Origin: Lycocorax pyrrhopterus obiensis
Taxonomy: Eukaryota; Chordata; Aves; Passeriformes; Paradisaeidae
Assembly (NCBI GenBank): GCA_014706295.1
Contig: JACSVZ010000022.1
Location: forward strand, 4,420,830-4,484,829
Direction: 5' to 3'
Length of the DNA: 64,000 bases
Shown: positions 37,801-49,800 of the stretch, piece after piece
Layout: the number at the start of each line of letters is the position of its first letter
Position numbering within the stretch: position 1 is the stretch's first letter
The notes under the pieces: model-generated
Database searches by the model: none
Seen by the model: only the letters and a program-made list of their open reading frames with translations
What the model was told of the DNA's origin: nothing
Program-made: the position numbers and the translations under genes

Positions 37801-40800
37801 GAATCTGAGTGGGTGGCAAAAGATGTGGCAAAAGAATCAAACTGTGTAGCTCTGAATCCTTTTTTCTGAAACAAAAAACCAGGTCTGCATGTTTCTGTTG
37901 ATGCTTTTTGTCATAAAGTTGGAGCGTGTCCAGAGAAGGGAATGGAGCTGGGGAAGGGTCTGGAGCACAGGTGTGACAAGGAGCGGCTGAGGGAGCTGGG
38001 GGTGGCTGAGCCTGGAGAAAAGGAGGCTCAAGGGGCACCTTCTTGCTCTCTACAACTCCCTGTGACAGGAAGGTGCAGCCAGGTGAGGGTTGGGCTCTGC
38101 TCCCAGGGGACAAGGGACAGGACAGGAGGAAATGGCCCCAAGCTGTGCCTGGGGAGGTTTGGATTGGGTGTTACAGGAGAGCTGCGAGAGAAGGGTTTGT
38201 TTCTGATGGTCTCTGTCAGACAGTCTCAGTTCTGGAGTATGTGGTAGGTTTGGCAAATACACAGCAGAGGTTTTGCTTTTGAAGAAAAAACCCCACAGTT
38301 TAGTCTTCAGGCTTGAATATCAGCAAGGGCCATTAGACACCTTCTTTGTGTAAGACAAGTAAATGGTATTGTTGGTGTGAACTGCTGCACAAGTAGAGTC
38401 TGCTTTGGCCACATCAGCCAGACTTCCATCGGTCACTAAATGACTGCTCACCACAAGAGCCGTTTCCCTGCCAGGCATCCCCTTGTTGCAGAGAGCTGCT
38501 TTGCACACTGGAGGAGGGGACACTTTGATGTGGGTTTTGTTCTAGAAGGAGAAATCCTGTATATTTTCACTTGCTTCAGCGAGCAAAATTGCTTTCCTCA
38601 ACCATCCTGAAAATGTCCAGCACTGGAATAGATCCTGATAGACATTTTATTTGCCAAGTGGCAGTTGTGGAAGATGCAGTATTTTTGGGTGACAATACGG
38701 AATTTGGTGTAGGGATGTTTGTCGGGAAGGAGCAATCTGGTCCCAGGCAAGCCAGCAGGGCCTGACACAGCACTTCCAAGGTAACAGTGCCAGAGGCTTT
38801 TGGCAGCCCAGGGTATCAGAGCTGCAGAGGGCAGATGCTGTGAAACTTTGAGCCCAGAGCACAAGAGCTCCTTGTCCTCTGGCTGCCTGCGAGGTGGCAC
38901 TGGCTGGCTCTGCACAGGGCTCCTGAGGAAGGGCTCGAGCTGTACCTTGTCCTGCTTCCAGGTTTCCCAGGAGCAAGAGTCTTCGAGCAGGGCTCTGGAG
39001 CAGCTGCGCCAGGAATCATCTGGCCAAGGGCACGCACTGGCCCAGGTGTGCAGAGAGAAGGAGCTGCTGGGCCGGGAGAAGGCTGCCCTTGAGGGTCGAC
39101 TGGCAGCCATGGAGCGGCACCAACAAGACCTGTCCAAGCAGCTGGCAGAGACCAGGTAAAGGCAGGGAGCAGACCCTGGGCAGGACAGGGCTGAAGGGCT
39201 GTAATGATAAAGGTGGTAAGCACTGCACAGGGGTTTATTTTATCCTCTGCTTTTCAGATGTAGACTTGGCTGTTGAGGTCAAGTTGGGCTGGGCTGTCTG
39301 TGCTGTGCTAGGCCATAAGGAAGGCCTGGGCACTCCCTCAGAGGGCCCTGCTTTGCTATTGAAATGGCACAAATGTGCCTTCTCTGTACAAGTTTCCATG
39401 GGACCCATTTTGCATACTCAGGTGTTGGGATCTTGAGCCACGTCGTCCTGGAATAACTGCCTGGGAGTGTCAGGAGCAAGCAACTCATGTCTCTCCGTAT
39501 TTGCAACCTGTAGGTCAGCGAAGGAGAGCCTGGAATCCAGCCTGTTTGCTGCTCAGCAGCAGATATCTCAGCTGGAGATCACCAGGAACCAGCTGGAGGC
39601 TCAAGTGCTCACAGTCACACAGGCCAAGGAGGCGATACAAGGTGAGAACCTCGTGTGCTTTGTTTGTGGTGCCGCCCCTGCCTAGAGAAGCTGCTGTAAA
39701 GCCTCCTCTGTCCACAGGGCTTCTGAGGAGTGGTGGGGCTGGAGGCAGGGCCCTCCTACGCTGACACTGAAAGGGCCTGAGGTCAGTAAAGGCAGTAAAG
39801 ACTCTGAATCTTGCTGTTGGTCGTGTTTGCAGGAGAAGTGAAGTGCCTCCAACGTGAGCTGGAAGCAGAGAGAGCTCTCAGGGAGCAGGAACAGGAAGAC
39901 ACAGCACAACAGCTCTTGCAGGCAGAGCAGCAGTGTCACGAAAGCCTCAGGCTTCAGGGAACTGCTCAGCAAGCGGAAATAAACAAGCTCCTGCAAGACC
40001 TGGTAGGCGACAATACGCTTCTGAATTGTCCAAGCCGGCCCTGTGGGCTGGTTTAGCACAAGCACAGCCTGAGGGTGTGAAAGGGCAGCAATCCTCTGCC
40101 AGAGGCCTCCCGCTGCTGGGCCGGGCAGGAGAGGCAGCGGCTCGGACTTGGAGGTGCGTGAAGACCCACAGGATGGTGCTGGGCCAGTAAATGCAGCCAC
40201 GGCTTCCGTGAGGGCGTAAGACGAGTTCCAGAGCAGCTTGGGCAGTGCCCGCCCAAAGCGTGGCAGCCCAGGGCAGGATCGTCCCCGAGTCCCACCTGCC
40301 ACGGAGCAGATGCCAGCATGGAGGAGATGCCAACAGTGCTGCTGGCTGCAGGCGTGGGAACTCGGTTCCTTTCTTGCTGTGCTTCCACGGTGGACAGAGG
40401 GATTAGCTTTGGGCTGGAAGCAAATGGAACAGGCCCTGGTCCTTCAGTCCTTGTGACTGGGGCATCAGGGAGGGGAAGGTGACACCTCCTTTTCTGAATG
40501 GTTGGACTCAATGCTTGTGAAGGTCTTTCCCAACAGAAATGATTCCATGATTCTGTGATTCTTGCACCTGCTGAGCCTCCTTTTAAATTCCCTGACAGAA
40601 CACAGTTTCTGGAGAGCAGAGAGCCAGTGCTGTTGTCTTTTCAGGCTGGGGGTTGTGGGAGGGATGAAGCTTCACATTTTTCAGCGAGGAGCTTGCCTGG
40701 GGACTTCATCTTGAAGATTTTTCATCCCTTTCTCAGGCAAATGAGCGGGAAAGGCACCATGCAGAGATGCAGGAGACTCTGGAGCAATGGGAAAAAGAGA

Positions 40801-43800
40801 AGGCAGAGAGAGAGCAGGAGCATGAGAAGGTGCTGTTTGAGATGAGGCAGAAAGTTGCCACCCTGCAGACTCAAAGAGAAGAGGAACGAACTAGATTTGA
40901 AAATGCCAAGCGAGAGGTAATGATTGTGAAAGGAGAATTGGTGTGATTTTTTGCAAGGCTGGAGCTGTGGGAGATGGCAGGATATGGGGCTGTGTGGAGC
41001 ACGCCCTCCATGTCTTCTGCATTGAATCTGGGGAGGTGAAAGGCGAACAGGGCTATCTTTGGGCCCAGGAATGAGCCCTCTCATAGGAAGCCAGGCAGAA
41101 ACATCAGCTTTCAGTTGGGATTTTTGTGCTGCTCTTGTGTTGTGTTTTTCTAAGACTTACCTCAGAGGATCTTCACTGTTCTCTTACGGGTCCTCTTTTG
41201 GGGTGCACTGTAGGTGTTCATAGCCAAACTGAGTGTGTAGGACTTTTCTTTTGTGGGCACGGGGAGGGCGCAGCAGGAACGCTGACAAGAGAAGAATCTT
41301 TTTAAAGACTCCTCTGGAATATTTGTGAACAGTACCCCAGAGATGTCTCCTGGGCTGTGTTCTAAGTCACTTCCTGGGAAGCTGTGTCTCCCCCGGGGCA
41401 GACAATGGCCCAGGGCAGCAGCAGCCGAGTGCTCTGAGAGCGTGTGAGCCCATCAGTCTTTGCCTCTTGCCACACAGAGTTTGCAGGGGAAGTGTGAACC
41501 CCTCTGCTCTTTCCTTCTGTGCAGGTCCTGCTGGAAAAGCAGAACGAGAAGAATTCTTTATCAGAGACACTGCTCCAAACCCAGGGACAGCTAAGCCGAG
41601 CCTGCCAGCAGGTCCAGCAGCTCAGGCAAGAGGTGAAAGAGCAGCAAGAGAAGGGGCAGGTAAGTCTGAGCAGGCAGGGAACAGAGTGCAGGGCAGTGGC
41701 AAGGGCACAAAAGGCAGGTCCTGGGACTGAGGAGGCAAGGGCTGCTTCAGGCCCTGGGAGCACAGAGCCTGGCAAGCTCCAGAGCTCAGGCCCGGATAGG
41801 AAGGCTTGCAATGGAAGCAGAGCTGGGTAGAGAAGCCAAAAGAAGTAGCTGAAGGAATGGGATTTTTAGACAGCAAGTGGAAGAAGCTGAGCCTGAGGGC
41901 AGGTCCCAGGAAGTTGCTCTGCATTTTGTTGCCAGACCATGAAGGCAAAGCTGCAAGCTGAGCTGCAGGAAGCTCGGAGTGAAATCCAGGCAGAGCAGAA
42001 GAGGCACAAGGAAGAACTACGAGGCATCAGAGAGGAAATGCATCTCCTCCTTGAGCAGAGGGAGGCTCTACAAAAGCAGGTGAGTGAAACAGCAGTGGCA
42101 CCGCAGTCATCCAGCAGGGGGTCTGTGCCCTTCTTGCTTTTCCATGGCAGAGCAGCAGCTGATGGGGTGGTCCCTGGGGCTGCCTCGTGCTGTGGGCTCC
42201 ATGGCAGCTGCTCTGAAGGACCCTCAGTGCTCTGCTGAATCTCAGCTGCTGCCCTGGACAGCTGGGCTAGTCCTCTGGGCTGTTGGCCAGCAACCATCAG
42301 CATGGATTCCTGCTGGCCTCTTCTTGCCAGCCTTGGTGTGGGAGGTGCTTTTTCAGGTGCCCTTGGTGGGCCACGTAGAGATTGAAACAAGTTGTCCGTA
42401 TCCATTGTGAATCTGGTGCTCTGAGGACAGGGAGAAATGGAAAGTTGGCCTTTGCCTTTTCTCCCAGCCTCTGCTGTGGCTGACAGTGACAGGCTGTGGC
42501 TGTAGCCTCTGACTGCTTTGTTCTGTTTGACTGGAGGTGGGAGAGTTGACATCTCAGCTGGCAGCCTCCAGAGAGTGCCAGGCAACGATTGTTCAGAGAG
42601 CCCAGCAAGATGTGAGTGAGGCCCAGGAGCAGTCAAGGCAGAAGCTGTTGGAGGTTGAGCACATCCAGAAGATGCTGGAGGAGGCAGAACATCAGAACAA
42701 GGAGCTGCAAGTGCACCTGAAGAACTTGGAGAAGGAAAGGTCTCAATGGGAAGAAGTGGCACGCCAAAATTCAGAACTTCAGGCTTCCTTGGATGCCCTA
42801 GAGAAGGAAAAAGCCAGGTAAATGAAAGCCTGTGGGACTCTGCCTTGTGGGGAATGGATTCCCTCTTTGCCATCTTTGCACCTGCCAGGGGCTCTGGCAG
42901 CATTTCCTAAGTGGCAGAGTTCTGAACTCTCCGTGCAGACGCGTCTCATTGTCTGGATGTTGTGTTTCATTTTCTTTTCTTTCAAGCCTTCAGTTAGTGT
43001 TTTTCTGGAGACAAAGGCTTTTGGCATAGCTTTTTCCCTCCAGGGGTGTGTTCTGTTGTGAGGTGGGTGTGTTAACACTGCCCAGGCTGCAGTGTAAGGA
43101 GCTGGACACATCCATCAGCTCCACCTTGGGTCCTGTGACTTGAAGCCTTTGGGATCTGGATCAGCCTGGCATCCTGATGCCTTTTGTTGGCATAAGACAT
43201 GTTAAACCCATGATTTGTTGTCTAAGCCAGGTGAACAGAATCACAGAATGTGTAAGGTTGGAGGGACCACAGTGGCTCATCTGGTCCCACCTCTGTGCTC
43301 AAGCAGCGTCATCCCAGAGCATGTGGAAGAGGATTGTGTCCAGATGGTTCTGGAATTTCTCCAGTGAGAGAGACTCCACACCCTCTCTGGACAATCTGTT
43401 CAGGGCTTGGTCACTGCACAGGAAAGAATTTCTTCCTCATGTCCAGGTAGAACTTCCTGGGCATGGGTTCCTGCCCGTTCCTCTGGTGCCACTGCTGGGC
43501 CCCCGGAGCAGAGCCTGGGCCCTGCTCGGAGCCCTCCCTGCACACAGGGACCCCCGGGGCTGAGGGCCCTTCTCAGCTGGGGCTCCTCTCGAGGCTGAGC
43601 AGCCCCAGCTCCCTCAGCCTTTCCTCATCAGGAAGATGCTCCTGGCCCTTCCTTATCTGCAGCCTCTGCTGGACCTGCTCCAGGAGCTCCACGTTCCTCC
43701 TGTCCAGAAGAACCCAGAGCTGGACACAGCACTCCAGATGTGCCTCACAGGGCTGAGGAGAGGGGCAGGATCCCCTCCCTGACCTGCTGGCAATGCTTTT

Positions 43801-46800
43801 CCCAGTGCTTTCCAGGATCCCAGTGGCCACCTTGGCCACAAGGACACACTGCTGGCTCGTGGAGAGTTTCTTGTCTACCAGGACCCCCAGGTCCTTCTCC
43901 ACAAAGCTGCTTCCCAGCAGGTTGGCCCCAGCCTGTGCAGGTGCCTGGGGCTGTTCCTCCCCAGGTGCAGGACCCTGCGTTGGCCCTTGCTGAATTTCAG
44001 AAGGTTCCTCTCTGCCCATCTCTCGAACCTGCTGAGATCCCTCTGAGGGGATGCACAGTGACCCTGATGGGGAGGCATCGACCGCCTCATCCAAGTCATT
44101 GATGAACAAGTTCAAAAAGAGCAGGCCCAGGAGTGAACCCTGGGAGACACCACTAATGACAGGCCTCTAACGAGGCCCTGTGCCACTGATTACAACCCTC
44201 TGCCTTCTACCCTTCTGCCAGTTCTCAGTCCAGCCCATTGTCCACTCCTCCAGCCCCCACTGCCTGAGTTTCCCCAGGAGGATGTTGTGAGAGACAGTGT
44301 CAGAAGCCTTGCTGAAATCGAGGTAGACAGTATCCACTGCTCTCCCTTCATCCACCCAGGTAGTTGTTTCATTGTAGAAGGCAATCAAGTTGGTCAGGCA
44401 TGATTTACCTTTAGTGAATCCATGCTGACCATTCCTGATCACCTTCTTGTCCTTCCATGTGGGTAGAGGTGGCCTCCAGAATGAGGTGCTCCATCACCTT
44501 TCCAGGGATTGAGGTGAGCCTGACAGGCCCATAGTTCCCTGGGTCCTCCTCCATGCCCTTTTTGAAGACCAGAATGACATTTGCTTCCTTCCAGCCTCCA
44601 GGCACCTCTCCTGATCTCCATGACCTTTCAAAGATAATGGGGAGTGGCCTCTCTCTGGTGTCCACAAGCTCCCTCAGCACTCGTGGACACATCCTGTCAG
44701 GGCCCATGGACTTGTGGATGTCAAGTTTGCCAAGGCATTCACTAACCCAGTCCTCCTTGAAAGGAGAGTCTTGCCAAGGGATAGTCTTCCTTCCAACATT
44801 CCTTTAGCCTGGTCTCCTGGGCCAGAGATCCCTGAGGGCTGGTCTTGTTCAGTGCAGACTAGTGCAAAGAAAGGCACTCAGGAACTCTGCCTTCTCTGCA
44901 TCCTCTGTTACCAGGGTTTCCACTCCATTTGGGAACAGGCACACATGATCCTTGTGTTTTTTCCTTATGTTATTGATGTGTTTTAAAAAGTCCTTCTTGT
45001 TGTCCTTGACATCCTTGCCCAGATTTAATTCCAGGTGGGCCTTGGCCTTCCTTGTCTCATTTCTACTTACTCCAACAATCTCTCTGTATACATTCCAAGT
45101 GGCCTGAGCCTGCTTCCATCTCCTGTGTGCTTCCTGCTTGCACTTGAGGAATGACAGGAGTTCTTTGCTTATCCACACAGATCTCTTGCCCTCTTTGCCC
45201 AATTTGTTGCTCACTAGGATGCCGTGTTGTTGAGCCTGGAGGAAATGATCCTTGAATATCAACTTAGACCCCTTTACCCTGCAGGGCCTGTTCCCATGTG
45301 CTTTTTTCAAGAAGATCCCTGGAGAGGCTAAAGTTAGCTCTCCTGAAGTCCATGGTTGTAATCTTGCTTGCTGCCCTGCTTTTTCCTCACCCCCAGCTGA
45401 ACTTCACAATCTCATTCATAGGCAGTGCAGCTAAGGCTGACCCCAAGCTTCACATCTCCAACAAGGCCTTCCCTGACTGTTAGGGTAAGGTTGAGCAGCA
45501 TGCCGTTCCTTGTGGGATCCTCCACTGCCCGTCACAGCAAGTTGTCATCGATGCTTTCCAGGAACATCCTGCACTGTGTTGCTTCTCTAGCTGATGGCAG
45601 GGAAGCTAAAGTCCTGCAAAAGAACCAGGGCCTGTGACTTTGAGGTTGCTTTATGTTGTCTGTAGAAAGCCTCATCCACTTCTCCTCCTGTTCAGGTGGC
45701 CTCTAGCAGATACCAATAGCAATGTCATCCTTACTTGTCTGTCCTTTTGTCCTGACTCCTAAGCTCTGGACTCGCTCATCATCTACCCCAAGACAGGGCT
45801 TGACACGTTCCAAGTGTTGCCTCACATAGTGGTCAACTCCACCACCCCCTCTGAGGCACCCAAGGGACACGAATGTCTCTCATGGCCATCTGTTGCCTTG
45901 CTCTGCAGGCTGACTCTGTCTCTGGAAGAGAAGGATCTGAGCCTCAGAACCCTGGAAGAAAAGAACCTGGCCCAGATCAGTCAGGCGTCTCAGCTTCGTT
46001 CTGCTCTTCACCAGGCTGAGGAGCTCCACTCAGAACACAGAAGAGAACTGCAGGAGCTCAACACCCAGGTAATCTGTGCACTGGCATCCCCTTCTCCAGG
46101 GACACACAACACCACCTTTGGCTTGGAGGCCCCAACTGCTTTCCCCTCCCAGCAGCATCCACTGCTGCCGTGTTCTGCCCAGGGCTGCTGCTGCACCCAG
46201 AGGCCAAGGCTGGATCTGGTGTCTGCTGCCAATGTTTTCCCCTGTTCTCTCCCGGGTCCCAGCAGGAAATCTGGGAGGAGAAGCAGCAGCAGATTCCTTT
46301 GGAGCTTCTCCATCCCTCTGTTAGCAGTGTTGTCCCAGGTGGAGTTGGTTCCTGTGCTGGGCACTGAGCAATGTGGGGACACAGACGTGGCTATGGCAGG
46401 CTGGCGAGGCACTTCCACTGCAGCCAGTTCAGCCGGTGTTCAGAGCTGCAGCCTCAAGGATGCCCATTGGCTCCCCTTCCCTGTTTTCAGGACATTTGTT
46501 TCCATTGGAATCCTTGGCTCTGTGCCTTCTGTTTTGGGCATGTTTTTTGCCTGAAGTCATTTCTCCTTTGTTGCTCTCCGTGCTGCCTGCTCTGCTGCCT
46601 CAGGAGCAGCCCTGTCCCTGAGGCTCTGTGCATCCATCTTCCAGATCCGGGCTCTGCAGGAGGCAATCCTGGAGATGGAGGCTGCCCAGGCAACTCGAGA
46701 GAAGCAGCTGCTGCAGGAGCTGGAGGAGTCCCGAGCAGGAGAACGGAGCTTGAGGGACTCTGTGCAGGTGCTGGAGGCTGAGGTGTCTGAGCTGCGTAGG

Positions 46801-49800
46801 AAGCTCCAGAGCTCTGAGAACAGAGCAGAGACCTTGGCCACACAGTGTCAACAGGCCAGTGGTGCTCACCAGGAAACTCAATCCAAGCTGGACAAACTGC
46901 TCCTGGTTCTCCACCACATGATCAGGGACAGCAGAGACTTGGTCACCTGGAGCTCAGGCAAGTGTGGGAGGCTGGGAGAGCAGGTGGAGTGAGGGGGTGA
47001 TTCCTGGTCATCCTGGTATGACACACTCACCCTGTCAGTTCAGGCTGACTCAGGCCTTGGGAAGTCTTGACAACTTGACTTCCCTGGAGAGACACAAGTC
47101 CATGTTTGTATGTAGAGAAATGATCAGAATCAGAAGGGAGAAGGGCCCAAGTCCTGTCAAGCCACAGGGCCCATGCAGTTGTCTTTGGGGCAGTGCTGAC
47201 ATTAGTGGTCATCAAAATAATGTCAGCCTGTGACACACATCCTGCTGCAAGGCGAGCTCTAGGACAATGCCAAAGGCACCTCCTCCTAGGTAGAAAGAGG
47301 CCTTGTTTGTTGGAGACCGTTGGATTAAATCTTGAAACAGAATGTCTTCTCTTTTCAGAAAAGGGTCATGTCGTGGGCGTAGCTGCTCAGGCTGGGGATG
47401 TCCCCGCAGAGCTCACAGTGGACAGAGTGGCAGCAGCTCTGCAAGACCTGCGGCAGCACCTGGAGCATTCCCAGAAAGATCTGGTAATGTGCACCCAGAA
47501 ATCCTGTGCTGCTGCTGGGCAAGCAGAGTGCCAAGGCCAGGATGGGTGGCAGTCCTTGTAGGGGGTTTGTCTCACTGGCATGGGGAGGAAGGAGGATCAC
47601 GATCACATCTACCAGTACGGTCCAGCTGCCCTCTCCAACCTGGGCTATTTCTGCTTTAGTGTTTGTTGCTCTTTGTCTCCTGCCAGCAGTGGCACTGACA
47701 GGTGATTCTGCTCCTCTTGCCTCTTCCAGAATGATGCAAGGAAGAAGATACAGGCCTTGGAGCTGGAGCTGGGCATGGGGCAGGCTCAGAGGGACAATCT
47801 CAGAGCCAGCAATCAGGAGCTGCTGAAACAGTTGGATGAAATTCGAGCAGGTACAGCTTCTCCTCTCACACCCACTGCCCCATCCTGTCTCGCCAGCAGG
47901 GATCTCTGATCCCATGCAGAGGAAAAGTGTCCAGAGATGGCAGAAGGGAAGAACAACCAGCAGGAGATTTATCCATCCAGTGCCAGTGAAAGATGGCACT
48001 TTTCTCTTTTCTCGAGAAAGATGCCGTGGCTGGCAGTGCCATCTGGCTGTGCTGTGGCTGATCCCGTGCACAGGTGGTGCCTTTCAGGTGCCGTGTCTGT
48101 GCTAAGGAGCTGTAGTCGGATGCCTCAGCTCGATTCCCCCCAACTCCAGGCCCTGCCAGAGCCTCCAGGCTATTGGCCTCTCTGGAGCAGGGCTGCACAG
48201 GCATCCCTGCTCCTTTGTCTCTCTTGGATTGCTCACTCTGCACAAGCCCAAGAGCAAACACACTTTCCTATTCCTCTGAACCTTGCCCCTTTTGTTTCTG
48301 CTTTTTTCTCTGCCTGGAAGTTTCCTTCATTTCTGTCAGCTTTGGAGCCCTTGTGGGCTTAGGGCCTGGCAAACACAGGCAGGCAGAGAAGACAGTGCTG
48401 TTGTCTCTGCAGGATGCACATCAGTTTGCCTTTGCTTTGCTCTTCTCCTTCTCCTTCCCTGCTGCAGCGATGTGGAGGGCAGAACACCAGAAGACTTCTC
48501 GAGAAACTGCCCTGAAGAAAGAGGCCATTGCCCTGAAGGAAGAGGCTGTGACTCTTCGTCAGGAGGTGGCATCTCTGCGGAGGAAATTGGAGAGCCTGGA
48601 GAAGGAAAGGCAGGATGTGCTGGTGAGAACGGCAGATGCCATGAAGGGCCATTTCTTAGCTATGTTTGGCCCTTGTGTTAATAGTTCTAAGGAGCACCTC
48701 TTTCCAGTTTAACTTTTCAAATTGCATTCTTCTGAATAAGGAGGAAAAGATGTCGTAGTCATGTTGTTAGCGTAGAAACACATAATCACGGTATGATTAT
48801 ATGCAGGTGCTTTTATTGAAGAGCTCTGGGAATCAGGGGTACAGACCCAAATCTGACTCCGACATGGATTTGAGATGGATACATTTTTATACCCTTTCCT
48901 TACATAACTGTTGTATAATCATATGTTAATCATTATCTTAATATTGTTCTATTGTGTATATTGATTTCACCCGAGCATGAGTTTTAAGCCCCCTTCCCAC
49001 AACATTTCTCATGATTGTTGTTCCTTTCTCATGATTCTTGTTGCGATTAGACAATTATTTTTAATTATATTTAATTACTAGCCAATCATCGCATTTAACT
49101 TTATCATCTACCATACAGGTGAATACGCAGGTGCAAGTTCACATGATTTTAGCAAAGACAATGCCCACTCCAGTTCCCAAGGCCTACTTTAGCTACCACG
49201 ATTTTAGAAACATTTTAACTGTATGCTATCAATGTCAAAGCCAGTTAGTGCTGAGGCTGCTGATTTTCCTCCATGCTGGAGTTTTGTGCCCTACAAGCTG
49301 TAGTTCTCAATGTCCACACAGTCTCTGTGGACGTTGCATGGTTTGGGCAATTCCTCGTGTCCAGACCCACGTTCGGATTTCTAAATAGCTGGACCTGGAA
49401 CAAGGGGTGAGAAGACCAAGTTTGCTGTTAATAGAAAGGTGTTTGGCCTTGGCCATCGGAGAGCAGCCAGTGGGGAGAAAAGAGAGAAAAGCAAAGTGCT
49501 GATGCAGATAAGGACGTGTGCCTGCAAGGGGAGAACTCGTCCTGAGTGGCAGCAGAGAATGACAGACTGATCTGGCCATTGCTGCTCCAAGAGAGGGCAG
49601 TGGGGCTCTCGGGGATGGTGCCATGGAAACTCTACACAGGAGAGGTCAAAAACCACTCCTGTCACCCCAACTGCAGGGAATGAAATGTTGGGGGTGTTTG
49701 CTCTTCCCTTTCTCCCTGATGGAGAGCACAGCCTCATGGCACTGCCTAAATCGTGCTTAGCGTGGACTTGAAATCCTGGCTGCAGTTCTGGCAGCTCCTC

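Noticed and set aside
41866..42903. Minus-strand 345-codon open frame
   Set aside because: It is the complement of CEP250 exons 20-21 and their introns; long antisense frames are expected opposite Gln/Leu/Glu-rich coiled coil, and it shows no domain.
44167..44707. Reverse-transcriptase-like frames as a possible gene in CEP250 intron 21
   Set aside because: They are parts of one broken CR1 ORF2, not a domesticated gene; stops and shifts are frequent.
47355..48071. Minus-strand 238-codon open frame
   Set aside because: Antisense to CEP250 exons 24-25, with low-complexity content and no splice or domain support.
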